From the NCBI GenBank assembly GCA_040285825.1, contig JAUPSS010000003.1:3162001-3226000 (forward strand): a DNA stretch of 64,000 nucleotides, given 5' to 3'. The stretch's first letter is position 1, and the number at the start of each line of letters is the position of its first letter. Positions 17,171-26,947 of the stretch are shown one piece after another. Both the position numbers and the translations under genes were made by a program. The notes beneath the pieces are model-generated. The model was not told the origin of the DNA, made no database searches, and saw only the letters and a list, made by a program, of their open reading frames with translations. The stretch comes from Eukaryota sp. TZLM1-RC. Its lineage: Eukaryota; Metamonada: BaSk clade.

Positions 17171-20017
17171 ATGATCACATCTACGTCACCACCTCAACTC
17201 AACCAATATGCACGAATTGCTGAACTTCAACTATCACCAACTGAAATGATTCCCACTACACCTCTGCGAAGAACGACAACGAACTCTTCACTAGAGGCAC
17301 TTATGTCATCAGCACGAAAAATAATGGCTGATGTTGCTGCGAGACCAAAGGTGATGGAATCGCAGTCTTGTTCTCCCTCGCCAAACGAACCTGCACTATT
17401 ACCATCTGTTTCACCGGTACAATCGCCTAACCTTACCTCACCATCAGCTACCATTAACATTACACCAACGTCAAGAGTTTTAGTACATTCACCCAGTGGT
17501 CCAGAGTTTACCCTCTATTCAACCATCGTTCCAAGCGATGCGTCTACCAGGAATGAAATAGCTCAAGTCTCTCTAGCAAGCACTATACCCCCAAAACCAA
17601 TCAAACCCCCAAAACCATCGGCGATTGTGTCGGGTAACTATGACGGAGTTGAGTATGTTGGACATGGAAACAATTTCCAAGACAAAAATTTACAATTGAA
17701 ATCATTGGAGTTTTCAAGATTTTCTGAATTAGATTTAATGCAACACCATGACTCTGCAGCTCCAATTTCAGAAATCCAAAAGGAAGTTCAGTGTAATCAA
17801 ACATTGTTTGAGTCTGCTAATGTCAATTACGCTGATACAGTATCTCCAATGGCCAATCAATTCGACGCAATCAATTCTGACACCATTGTTGATTTGAATC
17901 ATTGCTCATCTTTAGCTCAAAGTGAGTTTCAACCAAATAAACCAGCTGAATGCATTCAATCTAATCAAAGCAAAGAGATTGGTCAACTTTGCATTGGTGA
18001 ATCATGCCATAATTCACTCTCAAATAGTCAAAACTCAAATTTAGGTGCACCAATGGAGGGTGAAATGACTAACAAAGATTATTCATATCACATCACCAAT
18101 CAAGATGACGTGATGGATGATTGTGGAATTGTGGATAGTGATTTCGTCTCTGAAGCTGCGCTCAACAGTCGAAAAGCTAGTATTGATGTCACTGAAGCAA
18201 CTGATGAAACTGGTATTGAAGTAAACAACAACGAAGAAGAACTTCCTGAACACATTGAAGGCCACAGCGTGACCACTGCTGTTGAATTAGAAGAATTAGA
18301 AGAAGATAAAAGCACTATCCAGGACAACAATAGTCACAGCAATTGCCAGCAGATGGAAACTGAAATTCAACCATTTACACCAGTTCATTTCCCAGGAATC
18401 CAAGAGGAAACCAATTATAATCCAAAACTGATTGATTCTGGTGCTAGCATCGAAACTGGTTCAATTGTTGATTTCTGTTCCCGTCTGATTGATTTTGAAA
18501 CTCATTCATCTCAGGGTAAACAATTAAACCATTTAATTACTGATGAACCGTGTTTTGAATCTACAAAATTGAGAAACTCATCAGATGGTGTACCAATGGA
18601 GGACGAAAACAGGAAAACAGATCACGTTTATCACGTCACCAATCAAGATGACGTGATGGATGATTGTGGAATTGTGGATAGTGATTTCGTCTCTGAAGAT
18701 GTGTTCAACAGTCGAAAAGCTAGTATTGATGTCACTGAAGCAACTGATGAAACTGGTATTGAAGTAAACAACAACGAAGAAGAACTTCCTGAACACATTG
18801 AAGGCCACAGCGTGACCACTGCTGTTGAATTAGAAGAATTAGAAGAAGATAAAAGCACTATCCAGGACAACAATAGTCACAGCAATTGCCAGCAGATGGA
18901 AACTGAAATTCAACCATTTACACCAGTTCATTTCCCAGGAATCCAAGAGGAAACCAATTATAATCCAAAACTGATTGATTCTGGTACTAGCATCGAAACT
19001 GGTTCAATTGTTGATTTCTGTTCCCCTCTGATTGATTTTGAAACTCATTCATCTCAGGGTAAACAATTAAACCATTTAATTACTGATGAATCGTGTTTTG
19101 AATCTACAAAATTGAGAAACTCATCAGATGGTGTACCAATGGAGGACGAAAACAGGAAAACAGATCACGTTTATCACGTCACCAATCAAGATGACGTGAT
19201 GGATGATGATCAATATGTTTCCTGTCAGGCGGGGGGTGAAGAACCTGAAGACATTATGTATCCAAATGATGAACTCGCTGAAAATGCTGTTTTATATAAA
19301 ACTGACGTGTTAGTGAACACTGTTTCTTCTGATTCAAATTCAACCAAAACTACTGTGAATTGTGTTGAAAATGAATCAGTGAATGATGAATACTTGATCT
19401 ATGATGATACTGGTACACCAGTAGATAAACAATTAACAGTGTCAGAAGTTCCCAATCAGGCAATTTCTAAGGAAAATTATACAGGTAATTCCCAAGATCA
19501 AGAGTCAGGAACTATCCCCGAGGTCACATATGTATCAAGTGAACCATCACACCCCTCCCAAGAGGAAGTTCAAAGTGAAAATATTGATTCCACACTAGAA
19601 TTGGTGGATAAGGTAGTACCCAACTCTTTTGATGTGGTGAAACGTTTTCTAAATAGGGAAAAACTGTCCAGTGAGAACCACATGTCGAATTACATTTTGA
19701 ACAAAAATGAATATAATTTAATAACCAAAGTGTACTTCAACTCTAAAGAAATGAGTAAAAGAACATTTGAGCAGGAAATTGTTTTGTTATTCAAACAATG
19801 TTTTGGCGTTCCATCACCAGAAAAGTTGCCTTATAGATGGCCGGGAAGAGAAGTTCCCGTACAGAACTTGTTGCAGGGAAAGTGTTCAAGAGATGTGAAG
19901 GAGCTGGAAAGGGACTTAGTCTTTAGCTCAGATCAGAAGCCTTTTTTGAATCATCGGAAAAGAACTCAAGCAGGGTTGCATTCTGTACAAAATAAGCGTG
20001 TTAGGCTTATTTATTGA
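17171..20017 (+). CDS. Large acidic protein with a 181-residue tandem duplication
   Basis: 948 codons without an intron. Residues 1-150 are Ser/Pro/Thr-rich and look disordered. Residues about 292-680 hold two almost identical 181-residue copies and a short third, each rich in Asp, Glu and Asn (HITNQDDVMDDCGIVDSDFV; EVNNNEEELPEHIEGHSV). The C-terminal 130 residues are different: a mixed, probably folded piece (VVKRFLNREKLSSE, FEQEIVLLFKQCFGVPSPEK, PYRWPGREVPVQNLLQGKCS) ending in a basic tail (KKRVRLIY-like, NKRVRLIY). The folded C-terminus may be the functional part, with the acidic repeats as a spacer or interaction platform. I do not recognise the family. A nuclear role would suit the basic tail but is a guess. 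Confidence 0.8.
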   Translation: MITSTSPPQLNQYARIAELQLSPTEMIPTTPLRRTTTNSSLEALMSSARKIMADVAARPKVMESQSCSPSPNEPALLPSVSPVQSPNLTSPSATINITPTSRVLVHSPSGPEFTLYSTIVPSDASTRNEIAQVSLASTIPPKPIKPPKPSAIVSGNYDGVEYVGHGNNFQDKNLQLKSLEFSRFSELDLMQHHDSAAPISEIQKEVQCNQTLFESANVNYADTVSPMANQFDAINSDTIVDLNHCSSLAQSEFQPNKPAECIQSNQSKEIGQLCIGESCHNSLSNSQNSNLGAPMEGEMTNKDYSYHITNQDDVMDDCGIVDSDFVSEAALNSRKASIDVTEATDETGIEVNNNEEELPEHIEGHSVTTAVELEELEEDKSTIQDNNSHSNCQQMETEIQPFTPVHFPGIQEETNYNPKLIDSGASIETGSIVDFCSRLIDFETHSSQGKQLNHLITDEPCFESTKLRNSSDGVPMEDENRKTDHVYHVTNQDDVMDDCGIVDSDFVSEDVFNSRKASIDVTEATDETGIEVNNNEEELPEHIEGHSVTTAVELEELEEDKSTIQDNNSHSNCQQMETEIQPFTPVHFPGIQEETNYNPKLIDSGTSIETGSIVDFCSPLIDFETHSSQGKQLNHLITDESCFESTKLRNSSDGVPMEDENRKTDHVYHVTNQDDVMDDDQYVSCQAGGEEPEDIMYPNDELAENAVLYKTDVLVNTVSSDSNSTKTTVNCVENESVNDEYLIYDDTGTPVDKQLTVSEVPNQAISKENYTGNSQDQESGTIPEVTYVSSEPSHPSQEEVQSENIDSTLELVDKVVPNSFDVVKRFLNREKLSSENHMSNYILNKNEYNLITKVYFNSKEMSKRTFEQEIVLLFKQCFGVPSPEKLPYRWPGREVPVQNLLQGKCSRDVKELERDLVFSSDQKPFLNHRKRTQAGLHSVQNKRVRLIY
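18044..19208 (+). repeat. 543-bp in-frame tandem repeat (2.15 copies)
   Basis: Copies begin at 18044, 18587 and 19130 (the last only 79 bases long). The period is exactly 543 bases, checked at the shared GTGATGGATGA (18110, 18653, 19196). Copies 1 and 2 differ at few positions beyond their first 50 bases. The period is a multiple of three, so the reading frame is preserved. Confidence 0.95.
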
Positions 20018-20270
20018 CTTTTTTGATGTATTTACTAAATTTACATATATTTTAAGCATTTTTTGGTTGATATTGTTTGCTGTTGAAGAAATCTTGTGCG
20101 GCAATTCATCGACATACATAATATTATTAGAGGGTATTTTTGGTAACTGGTAATTAATGCTTTTTTAGTGATATTTTATATATTCAATATAAACAATCTC
20201 AATCAAACACTATGTTCAAGCAAAAGAAACCAGAAAGTTGCCAACGTATTATTTTCTCAATTAATCAACT

Positions 20271-21240
20271 ATGATGGGATCAACAACGCAATTTTCAACA
20301 CTTTTCGTCACATTGGTTTTGGAAAAGTTTTCCATACAGGCTGTTTTAAATCAAGATCTTCACTCATTGTTGTTGGAAAAGGGTGTTTGTGAAAATCAGT
20401 CATCAGATTCTTCACTGTTTGTAACCATTGTACCACGAAGATTTGGATTGTGTGCCACTAATGAAGCATTTGTAACAAAAATGAGATTATATTTGAACAT
20501 CCCCATTAACCAATTATTATCAAAAGAAAAATGTATTTGTTCGAATTCACCACAACTCACTTTGCGCCATGCTCTGAATTGCTCTCAATTGATAACTTAT
20601 CGTTCTTCATTACATGATGCTGTTAGAGACACTGTTTTCAATATGGCACAAACTGCAAGAATATCGTGTATCAAAGAGCCCCTGCTGAAGGAAACACTTT
20701 CTCTGAATAATTTTGGTTCTGATGATAGAGGTGATGTATACTGTGATTGGATTGATAATTCTGAAGCTATTGTTGACTTTGTCTCATGTAATGTTGCAAA
20801 TGATACTTTGGTTCACAGAAGAAAACTTAATCCGGTGGCTGCTCTGGATTTCAAAGCAAAAGAGAAACATAGAAAATATGATAAAGATATTGAAGAGGCA
20901 AATGTCGATAGAAATACACAGCTGGTTTTTATTGCTTTCCCATTTTCGATAAATGGAAGATTATCAGTTGAAGCAGAAACTTTTTTGGATGACTTCCAAA
21001 AAATGGTGCAAGAAAAAACAATGAAAAAATTTGATATCTTTTTATGGCGCTCTCGTGTTCAATTTGCCATTGATTAATAGATTACCTCGGTTTTTCAATC
21101 GAATAAGAGAAGCTTTAGCTAGACAGCAAGCAGATCAAGATTTTGTAGAGGAAATCTTGGTTCAATGATAGTCGTCCCATTAGTTATGAGTTAATTTAAT
21201 TAAGTGTGTAAATTTAATAAATACATTATTTTTTAGACCT
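20271..21240 (+). mobile_element. 5'-truncated retrotransposon of the same family (copy C)
   Basis: From about 20330 the plus strand matches copies A and B (AVLNQDLHSLLLEKGVCE onward), with a 268-codon frame 20271-21077 that contains NQLLSKEKCICSNSPQLTLRHALNC (a full Cys-Cys-His-Cys knuckle) and the GDVYCDWIDN/VDF/KEKHRKYDK endonuclease-like series. A one-base change in frame at about 21072 cuts off the last 30 or so codons, which continue in another frame to the shared tail near 21180. It carries more differences than A versus B and so is older or of a sister lineage. Confidence 0.85.
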
Positions 21241-21331
21241 ATTTTTTCCAAGTTACATTAATTTCACAAACGGTAATGATTATGGTAAATTATTCTTACA
21301 TACAGCTTGCTTCCAATTGAAATATCCGTTT

Positions 21332-21703
21332 CTATATCAAAATGAGTAGAGAGGCTATGTGGGCATGGGAAGAGAGGACGACAGAAGTTGTTTGAGATCC
21401 AGGTGTCCACGAGTAGACAGAATTGGATATAGAGAAGACTAAAACTCGCTTCACCCATATCATGTGACTGATCGGTCCAGGAAGAGGAGGACCAGTGTAG
21501 AGTATGTGTAATCGATCTGTGGAGTAAACAATGAAGGAATGTTCAACTGCCGCAGCAATCATAGATGAGTTGCCTTGGGTATGAAGTGCCAGTGGACCAG
21601 TGGCAACAGCCCCATGTGTTCGTAAAGGTGCATATAAAGGTTCGTAGGTTAAACGTTTTGAAAAACTCCACAAATAATTTCGTTGGTCAAAATATGCATC
21701 CAC
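21332..21703 (-). pseudogene. N-terminal fragment of UTP21/WDR36, a U3 snoRNP WD40 protein
   Basis: The frame reads LYAPLRTHGAVATGPLALHTQ, AAAVEHSFIVYSTDRLHILY, PPLPGPISHMIW and SVYSWTPGSQTT, in the order of the first WD blades of Utp21/WDR36, a ribosome small-subunit processome protein of about 900 residues. The frame ends after HAHIASLLILI at a TAG, and the remaining 750 or so residues are absent: a retrotransposon 3' end lies immediately beyond. It is a truncated duplicate or a gene broken by insertion and deletion. Confidence 0.6.
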
Positions 21704-21956
21704 AAAAGGAGAACAAGGATAACGAGGTTACGGACTCAGTTCCCACCTCCTTCTTCAACCTGTTGTTCAAAGAACAGCCGAGTACTTCTTCCCGAACTCC
21801 TCAGTCGGGAACAGTCATCCTGTTTTACAGGAATAAATGGAAGGTCAGAGCCTCGATTTCTTATCGAAATCGTCGTTCTGATTCTTCTGTGGGGGTAGAG
21901 TATTGCACTTTTCCGAGTCATTATGTGAGTCATGATATGGGTGCTGTTGAATCAGC

Positions 21957-22440
21957 AATGGTGCTAATCACCTTGGATATGGGATGCTCTTCTTCTTCGT
22001 GTTTTGTTTTGAATTGTTACTTTGATGTTATTGAGTTTGTTGTTTTTCATGGTTTAGCTATTTGTACTGTAGATATGGGATGTTGTTCTGGTTTGTGTTT
22101 TGTTTTACATTGTTGTTACTTTGATGTTTTTGATTTTGTTGATGTTTTTGGTTTAGGTACTTGTACTTTGAATATGGGATGTTTTTCTTGTTTGTGTTTT
22201 GTTTTGAAAGGTTGTCTTGATGTTTTTGGGTTTGTTGTTTTTCGTGGTTTACGTACTTGTACTGTGGATGTGGGATGTTTCTTTTGTATATGTTTTGTTT
22301 TACATTGTTGTTTTGATGCTTATGAGTTTGTTCATTTTTGTGGTTTAGATTCTTGCACTTAGATATGGGATGTTGTGTCTTAAATTGTTATTTTGATAAT
22401 GTTGAGTTTGATTATTATGTTTATAATTTATCTTTTCAAT
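21957..22440 (+). repeat. Tandem 96-99-bp repeats coding for Cys/Phe-rich units
   Basis: Four full units and a partial fifth, starting near 21976, 22072, 22171, 22267 and 22362. Translations of the units are alike: DMGCSSSSCFVLNCYFDVIE, DMGCCSGLCFVLHCCYFDVF, NMGCFSCLCFVLKGCLDVFG, DVGCFFCICFVLHCCFDAYE. Lengths differ by whole codons, which suggests that the array was once translated. A frame change separates the fourth unit from the fifth, which leads into the 2A-like ORF. Confidence 0.75.
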
Positions 22441-22736
22441 CCAGAAGCTGCCAACATCTTCTATCAACAAACCCATTTACTGTTGATTTAACAATTGATG
22501 GAGATGTTGAAGCAAATCCTGGTCCCAGAAAGAGAAGATCTAATTTTGAATCAACTCCTCCATCAAAAATTATTAGAAATGCGATTTTTGACCAACAAAC
22601 ATCAAAGCGTAAGCTGAAAAAACAACAAAATGCACTGAACCGAGAAATTTGTATGGAGAATACAATGTTGAATATTGAGAACAGGCAGATTTTGACAAAA
22701 AAACCATTGAAACCGAATAAGGTCAAAAAAAATTGA
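22338..22736 (+). CDS. ORF with a 2A-like (StopGo) peptide
   Basis: 132 codons. The fifth Cys/Phe repeat unit leads into LTIDGDVEANPGP. Codons 22503-22526 spell DVEANPGP, a full match to the 2A consensus D(V/I)ExNPGP, at which the ribosome skips one peptide bond between the Gly and the final Pro (22523/22524). The rest is basic (GPRKRRSNFE; SKRKLKKQQNALNREICMEN) and could bind nucleic acid. The frame closes at a TGA just past an eight-A run (22725-22732); a one-base slip in this run would carry translation into the exonuclease frame. 2A-like peptides are known from several RNA viruses and some non-LTR retrotransposons; ahead of a Fanzor it is new to me. Confidence 0.75.
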   Translation: MWFRFLHLDMGCCVLNCYFDNVEFDYYVYNLSFQSRSCQHLLSTNPFTVDLTIDGDVEANPGPRKRRSNFESTPPSKIIRNAIFDQQTSKRKLKKQQNALNREICMENTMLNIENRQILTKKPLKPNKVKKN

Positions 22737-22740
22737 GCCA

Positions 22741-25700
22741 AGTCGTAGTGGTTTCAAGCCTGATCCATTGATTCAATTCAAATCAATGACCTCAAATCAA
22801 CATCTTCCCATTGTTATGTGCTTTGATCTTGAAACCTATCAGGATGGTCATCTTTATCAAAATCATGATGGCTAATTTCTCCCTCCTGACGAGATCATCA
22901 ACAAAAAGAGAAAAGAGGGTGCAAATCTTTTGAAAAAGAAAACTGATGAGCAAATGGGTGAGTGGATTTCAGATCAAAAAGTGTTTTTAATTTCGATTGT
23001 TATTGGTAAGTTTGATCGCCATAATTTCTTTTTGGAGAGTAAATATTCACTTTTATTGAGAATGAGTCCTCAAATCAGATTACCAGACATTGATATGGAT
23101 ATTCAGGCAGAAATATTCTCTGACGAAAAAATCTTGCTTCGTAGGTTTATAAACCTTATTGGTAATCATCAACCCCATTGTTTTCTTAATCACAATTTAA
23201 TGCAGTTTGATTTACAGGTTTTAAGAAATAGATTAAATTATTTTGATTTACCATTTCCCACTTTTCCAGATGATACAGCAATTGATGTACTCAATCAACT
23301 TTCACCAAGATGGAGAGAAGTTGTCATCAGGGAAAATGGCTTTTTTCTTTTAGATACTTGGGTTTTTGCCAAAAAATTCATAAAAATACCCTACGGACAT
23401 AGGTTAGGCAATCTGGCATATAAAATGATAAATGAAAAGAAAATCAAACTTCATCAGGAATTTTCCCATATTTTGCCAATTGATTGTTTAGCTACTTCTC
23501 CTCTGATACAAAATTCGATTCAATATGGGTTTCATGATTGTATCCTTTGTCTGAAACTTTTCGTGCTGTTTCAGAAAGACAAATTTATTTTATCATCTTA
23601 TAAAACCATTCGAGCAACCGTCAACTCAATGGTTAAACATTCGAATGTGATACTCAAATTGAGAGAAACTGCTTTAAAATTTCAACAGTTACGTATTCAC
23701 ACCACTTGTTGCTTAAAGCTGTATTTACAGTCTTGTTTTGAACGTAATTTGTCATTACCACGAATATCTGCCCACTTATATGAATCATTAATGGCCAGAA
23801 TTCGTTATATTTCAGCTGAGTATTATGGGCAAGAAATGGTGAAACCAAAGAGTGCATTTCCACAGGATTTTGAAAACTTTGTTTATGGTGAAGGAGATTG
23901 TAGATTATCGACCACCTTTGAACAACAAAAGTTGAACAAAACATTGAGTTATGTAGACCATTTGAGATATAGGCCTGAGTTTTTTCCACGATTTCCAACT
24001 GATGGATTCAGTAGACCACCTGGGTATATGGCCCCAGTAATGTTTGCCAATTTTGAGAATAACTTGAAATTGAATTATGAAAAACATATTAATCGATTTA
24101 TTAATGTTTTTTTTGACAAACCAGATGTGGAAAATGTGTTAGCAGAAATGTATAAGCTGGGTGGATACTCAACGCCATTATCTACTATAATTTCACTATA
24201 TAGATTTAGGCTTCGTCAATTCAAAAACTTGTTTCTAGTTGATGATAGAGATTGCTTGAGTTCTTTGTTTCATCATCCTGAAAATATTTCAGACCTTCTG
24301 AATGATGAATTTTTCGATTTATGTGAACATCATGATATAAGAGGTAATGAACTTAGAGACATATTTGAAGGTCTTATTGAGCCTTGTACTTGCCAAATTG
24401 AGAATTTGGTCACTGACGAGAATTTAGTTGATAACATATTTCCAGTGGATATACATTTTCTTGCAGACACTATGGAAACAGATCCTCAAATATTCCTAAA
24501 ACCAGCAATTACAATTGCCCAATATATCTCCAGTGGAGAGAAAAAACCATATCATATTTCTCCTGTTTCAACCACTGTCGGCCCTGGATATTTTCCCATT
24601 GATACAAGAACAATATGGACAATTATTAGACAAACATTGATGGACGATTTATCATCTACACAGACGCTGAAAATGTCCAATACACTAGCCCAAGTTACGA
24701 AATTCAAACCACCTCAGCAATTTGACTTTTGGTCTAATATTCTCGATTTAAATCAACCAATGTTCAAACAGAAGAGCTATAAATTCAACAACATTATCCA
24801 CACAGATGGATTTAATATTGCAGTAGAATTTGTTCGTCGGGATTTACAAGGTCAGAAATGTAAGCCAGACAACAAGGCCAGTATTTCGAATTTATATATT
24901 GATGATGTTGATGTTGATACTGTTCAAGGCAAACGAATTGTTGTTTGTGATCCTGGAAAACGTGATTTATTGTATTTTGGGAGCAGAAAGACTGATCAAG
25001 AATTAGCCATGGTACCTGAACATGAAACTGAACAGCAAAGAAATAGTCGGGTGATGAATCAAGACAAGAAGTACAAATGGTTGAGAATGACTCAGATGTC
25101 CTGGTCTTTGAAAAGTAGGATGAATGAAAAGCAAAAACGATGGGCGATAAAGTATACTGAGGTAGATTGCGACAGGAACCAAATGATCGAGTCTAACGAA
25201 ATGACAATTGAAGATGCAAACACCGAATTATCCGCGTTTGCTGCCAATTCAGCAACTGTTATAAATTTTTCCAACTTTGTGATTGCCAGACTTCGGCAAG
25301 TTTTTTTGACAATTGACTTTTATAGTCTTGACTTGTGGAGCATTCATAAAATGCAAGCTTTTATTCACAAGCAAAGGACTGAAAGTTGGTTGTTAAAAAA
25401 CCTTGTTCAGCAATTTGGCAATCCAAAAGACACTTTAATACTAATGGGTGATTATGGTAAAAAAGGTTCCAAGAATTTGAAACATCAGAGACCTACTAGA
25501 GGAATTGGATGGATTCAATTTCTGAAAAGAAATGGATTTGAAGTATTGATGATTAATGAAGCTTTCACTTCAGCAAAATGTCCTGTGTGTTTTGAAAAGG
25601 TTGCTACGTTTTTGAGAGTCGCAAATCCCAGATTCTATAGAAGAGAAAAGACTCCAGTTACTACATGTCATGGTTTATTAGCTTGTAACAGTGAGAGTTG

Positions 25701-25827
25701 CAAACTCAGTAACAAAGGCTCAACAAAGCTTTTCAATAGAAATAAGCTGGCTTGTCTGAATATGTTTGCAATTGCTGAAGCCAGAATGAGTGGTAATGAA
25801 AGACCTCAGTATCTGTGTAGTAGATAG
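22741..25827 (+). CDS. Exonuclease-Fanzor fusion nuclease (5' end broken by a stop)
   Basis: The intact frame 22930-25827 has 965 codons; in the same frame the family sequence starts by 22741 but a TAA at 22873-22875 interrupts. N-terminal part, DEDDy 3'-5' exonuclease as in family B DNA polymerases: Exo I VMCFDLETY (Asp 22825, Glu 22831), Exo II FLNHNLMQFDLQVL (Asp 23209), an LLDTWVFAKKFIKIPYGHRL segment, and Exo III QYGFHDCILCLKL (Tyr 23524, Asp 23536). No polymerase palm follows. C-terminal part, Fanzor: IIHTDGFNIAVEFVRRDL, RuvC-I IVVCDPGKRDLLYF (Asp 24949), LILMGDYGKKGSKN, INEAFTSAKCPVC (Glu 25558), a Cys ribbon (TCHGLLAC, SESC) and RuvC-III LFNRNKLACLNM, in which the usual Asp is Asn (25741). 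A fused RNA-guided cutter and DNA end-trimming enzyme is the straightforward reading; this copy is probably impaired. Confidence 0.85.
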
Positions 25828-25968
25828 TTGTAATTATTCCACACGAAAATTGATCGTGTATTTATGGGAATTTCCCACCAACGGTATCACTTTCAGGTAT
25901 CACCAAGCAACTTTGTCCTGGAAGAAAACCAGACAGAAATAAACAGGTGATTACATTAAGCAAAGCTA

Positions 25969-26352
25969 ATGGAGTTGGATTTGTCTGACAACCGTCCATC
26001 TCCTTTCACAGGATGGTACGGGTATTTTCTTCCAGATGTTGACACTGCCACTGTGGGCGAGTTTCAGGCTTATGGAGGAGCAATATTGAACCAATTGCCT
26101 CAACCTGACATCAATCCCAACGTTTTGGTGTTTGGTGTTCAGTATCCAGATGACTTCCCTCCACATCTGCTCCTTGTCTTGCCTACTTTTGTTAGCCACT
26201 GTGTCCGTGTGGGAGAGGTGACCGAACTTGATCGTTTTCTTGTTCCACCTTTCAAGTATACTGATGTTGACATGAATAATTTATCAGATCTATTGTTGTT
26301 GGTACCACCAATGCCTGATGATGTTCAAATAGGAGAACCTCAACCAATTTAG
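25969..26352 (+). CDS. Small BRCT-domain protein
   Basis: 127 residues. FTGWYGYFLPD, then EFQAYGGAILNQLPQP, then VLPTFVSHCVRVGEVTELDRFL follow the order of a BRCT domain (conserved Gly-Gly turn, and Trp-replacing FVSHC helix before a Gly). BRCT domains bind phosphoproteins in DNA repair and checkpoint control. The tail is acidic and short (MPDDVQIGEPQPI). It could be the last exon of a longer repair protein, but no upstream exon was recognised; it follows the Fanzor element by about 140 bases. Confidence 0.5.
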   Translation: MELDLSDNRPSPFTGWYGYFLPDVDTATVGEFQAYGGAILNQLPQPDINPNVLVFGVQYPDDFPPHLLLVLPTFVSHCVRVGEVTELDRFLVPPFKYTDVDMNNLSDLLLLVPPMPDDVQIGEPQPI

Positions 26353-26359
26353 CATTGTT

Positions 26360-26940
26360 CTGTCTCATTTTTGCTTGTAAATATTTTGTAAAGTTCTTTT
26401 AAGTTTAGTTAGTTTTTTATCAAACTATAAAATACTTTTACAACCTGTTATTGACAAATAAGTTGCATTAGGCGATGAAAGATCAGATTCTTGTATTTGC
26501 TCGTATTCCCCTTCAACAGAAAGTTTTCGTTGCATTGAACAAAGAAGTTGAAAAAAACTGATCATTATATAATAGCTGATGTATATAAAGACTAACAATT
26601 TCAAGTCGCAATTTGTACTTTAAATAAATAGTATTACTGAATAAGCACAAGAGGATTGGAACCAATAAGAGATTGGAACTTTGAGTACTTATAACACAGG
26701 ATATCAAGCTTGATAAGGCCATATTAAGTCACAACAATAGAATGGAGATACAAGTTCTTAAATATTGTATTGATTCTTGAAGAATCCAATAAATGTTGTC
26801 AATAAAAACGACGATTTAAATAGGAAGAAGTACTAGAGAGAACTCACAATACAATCAAATCAACCAATCAGATTTGATTCAACATCAATTGAACTGTAGA
26901 CAAATTATTCCTCGCTGTAGATCTATTTCTTAGTCCATCT
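26360..26940. other. Intergenic, no gene seen
   Basis: AT-rich; contains several AATAAA words after the BRCT gene and promoter-like sequence before the secreted protein. No repeat or RNA gene recognised. Confidence 0.5.
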
Positions 26941-26947
26941 CTTTGTC

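Larger units (their letters stand above)
21945..25880 (+). mobile_element. Fanzor-bearing element: repeat array, 2A-like peptide, exonuclease-Fanzor protein
   Basis: Three consecutive parts share one strand and, allowing for frame damage, one translational order: the 96-99-bp repeat array (21957-22440), the 2A-like ORF (22338-22736) and the exonuclease-Fanzor ORF (22741-25827). Limits are approximate. After the stop come short hairpins (CACGA/TCGTG at 25841-25857 and TGGGA/TCCCA at 25865-25877) and a doubled GGTATCAC, possible remains of a guide-RNA region or element end. No clear terminal inverted repeats were seen. Confidence 0.6.

Noticed and set aside
17171-20017. The 543-bp repeats as a transposon or CRISPR-like array
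   Set aside because: They lie in frame inside one long coding sequence, without spacers or ends of an element.
21565-22362. A 265-residue Cys-rich protein starting at 21565
   Set aside because: The first 130 codons overlap the antisense UTP21 fragment and read as shadow sequence; only the repeat array part looks coding.
22930-25827. Calling the long ORF a DNA polymerase B because of its exonuclease motifs
   Set aside because: No palm motifs (SLYPS, DTD) follow; the C-terminal half has Fanzor RuvC and ribbon motifs instead.
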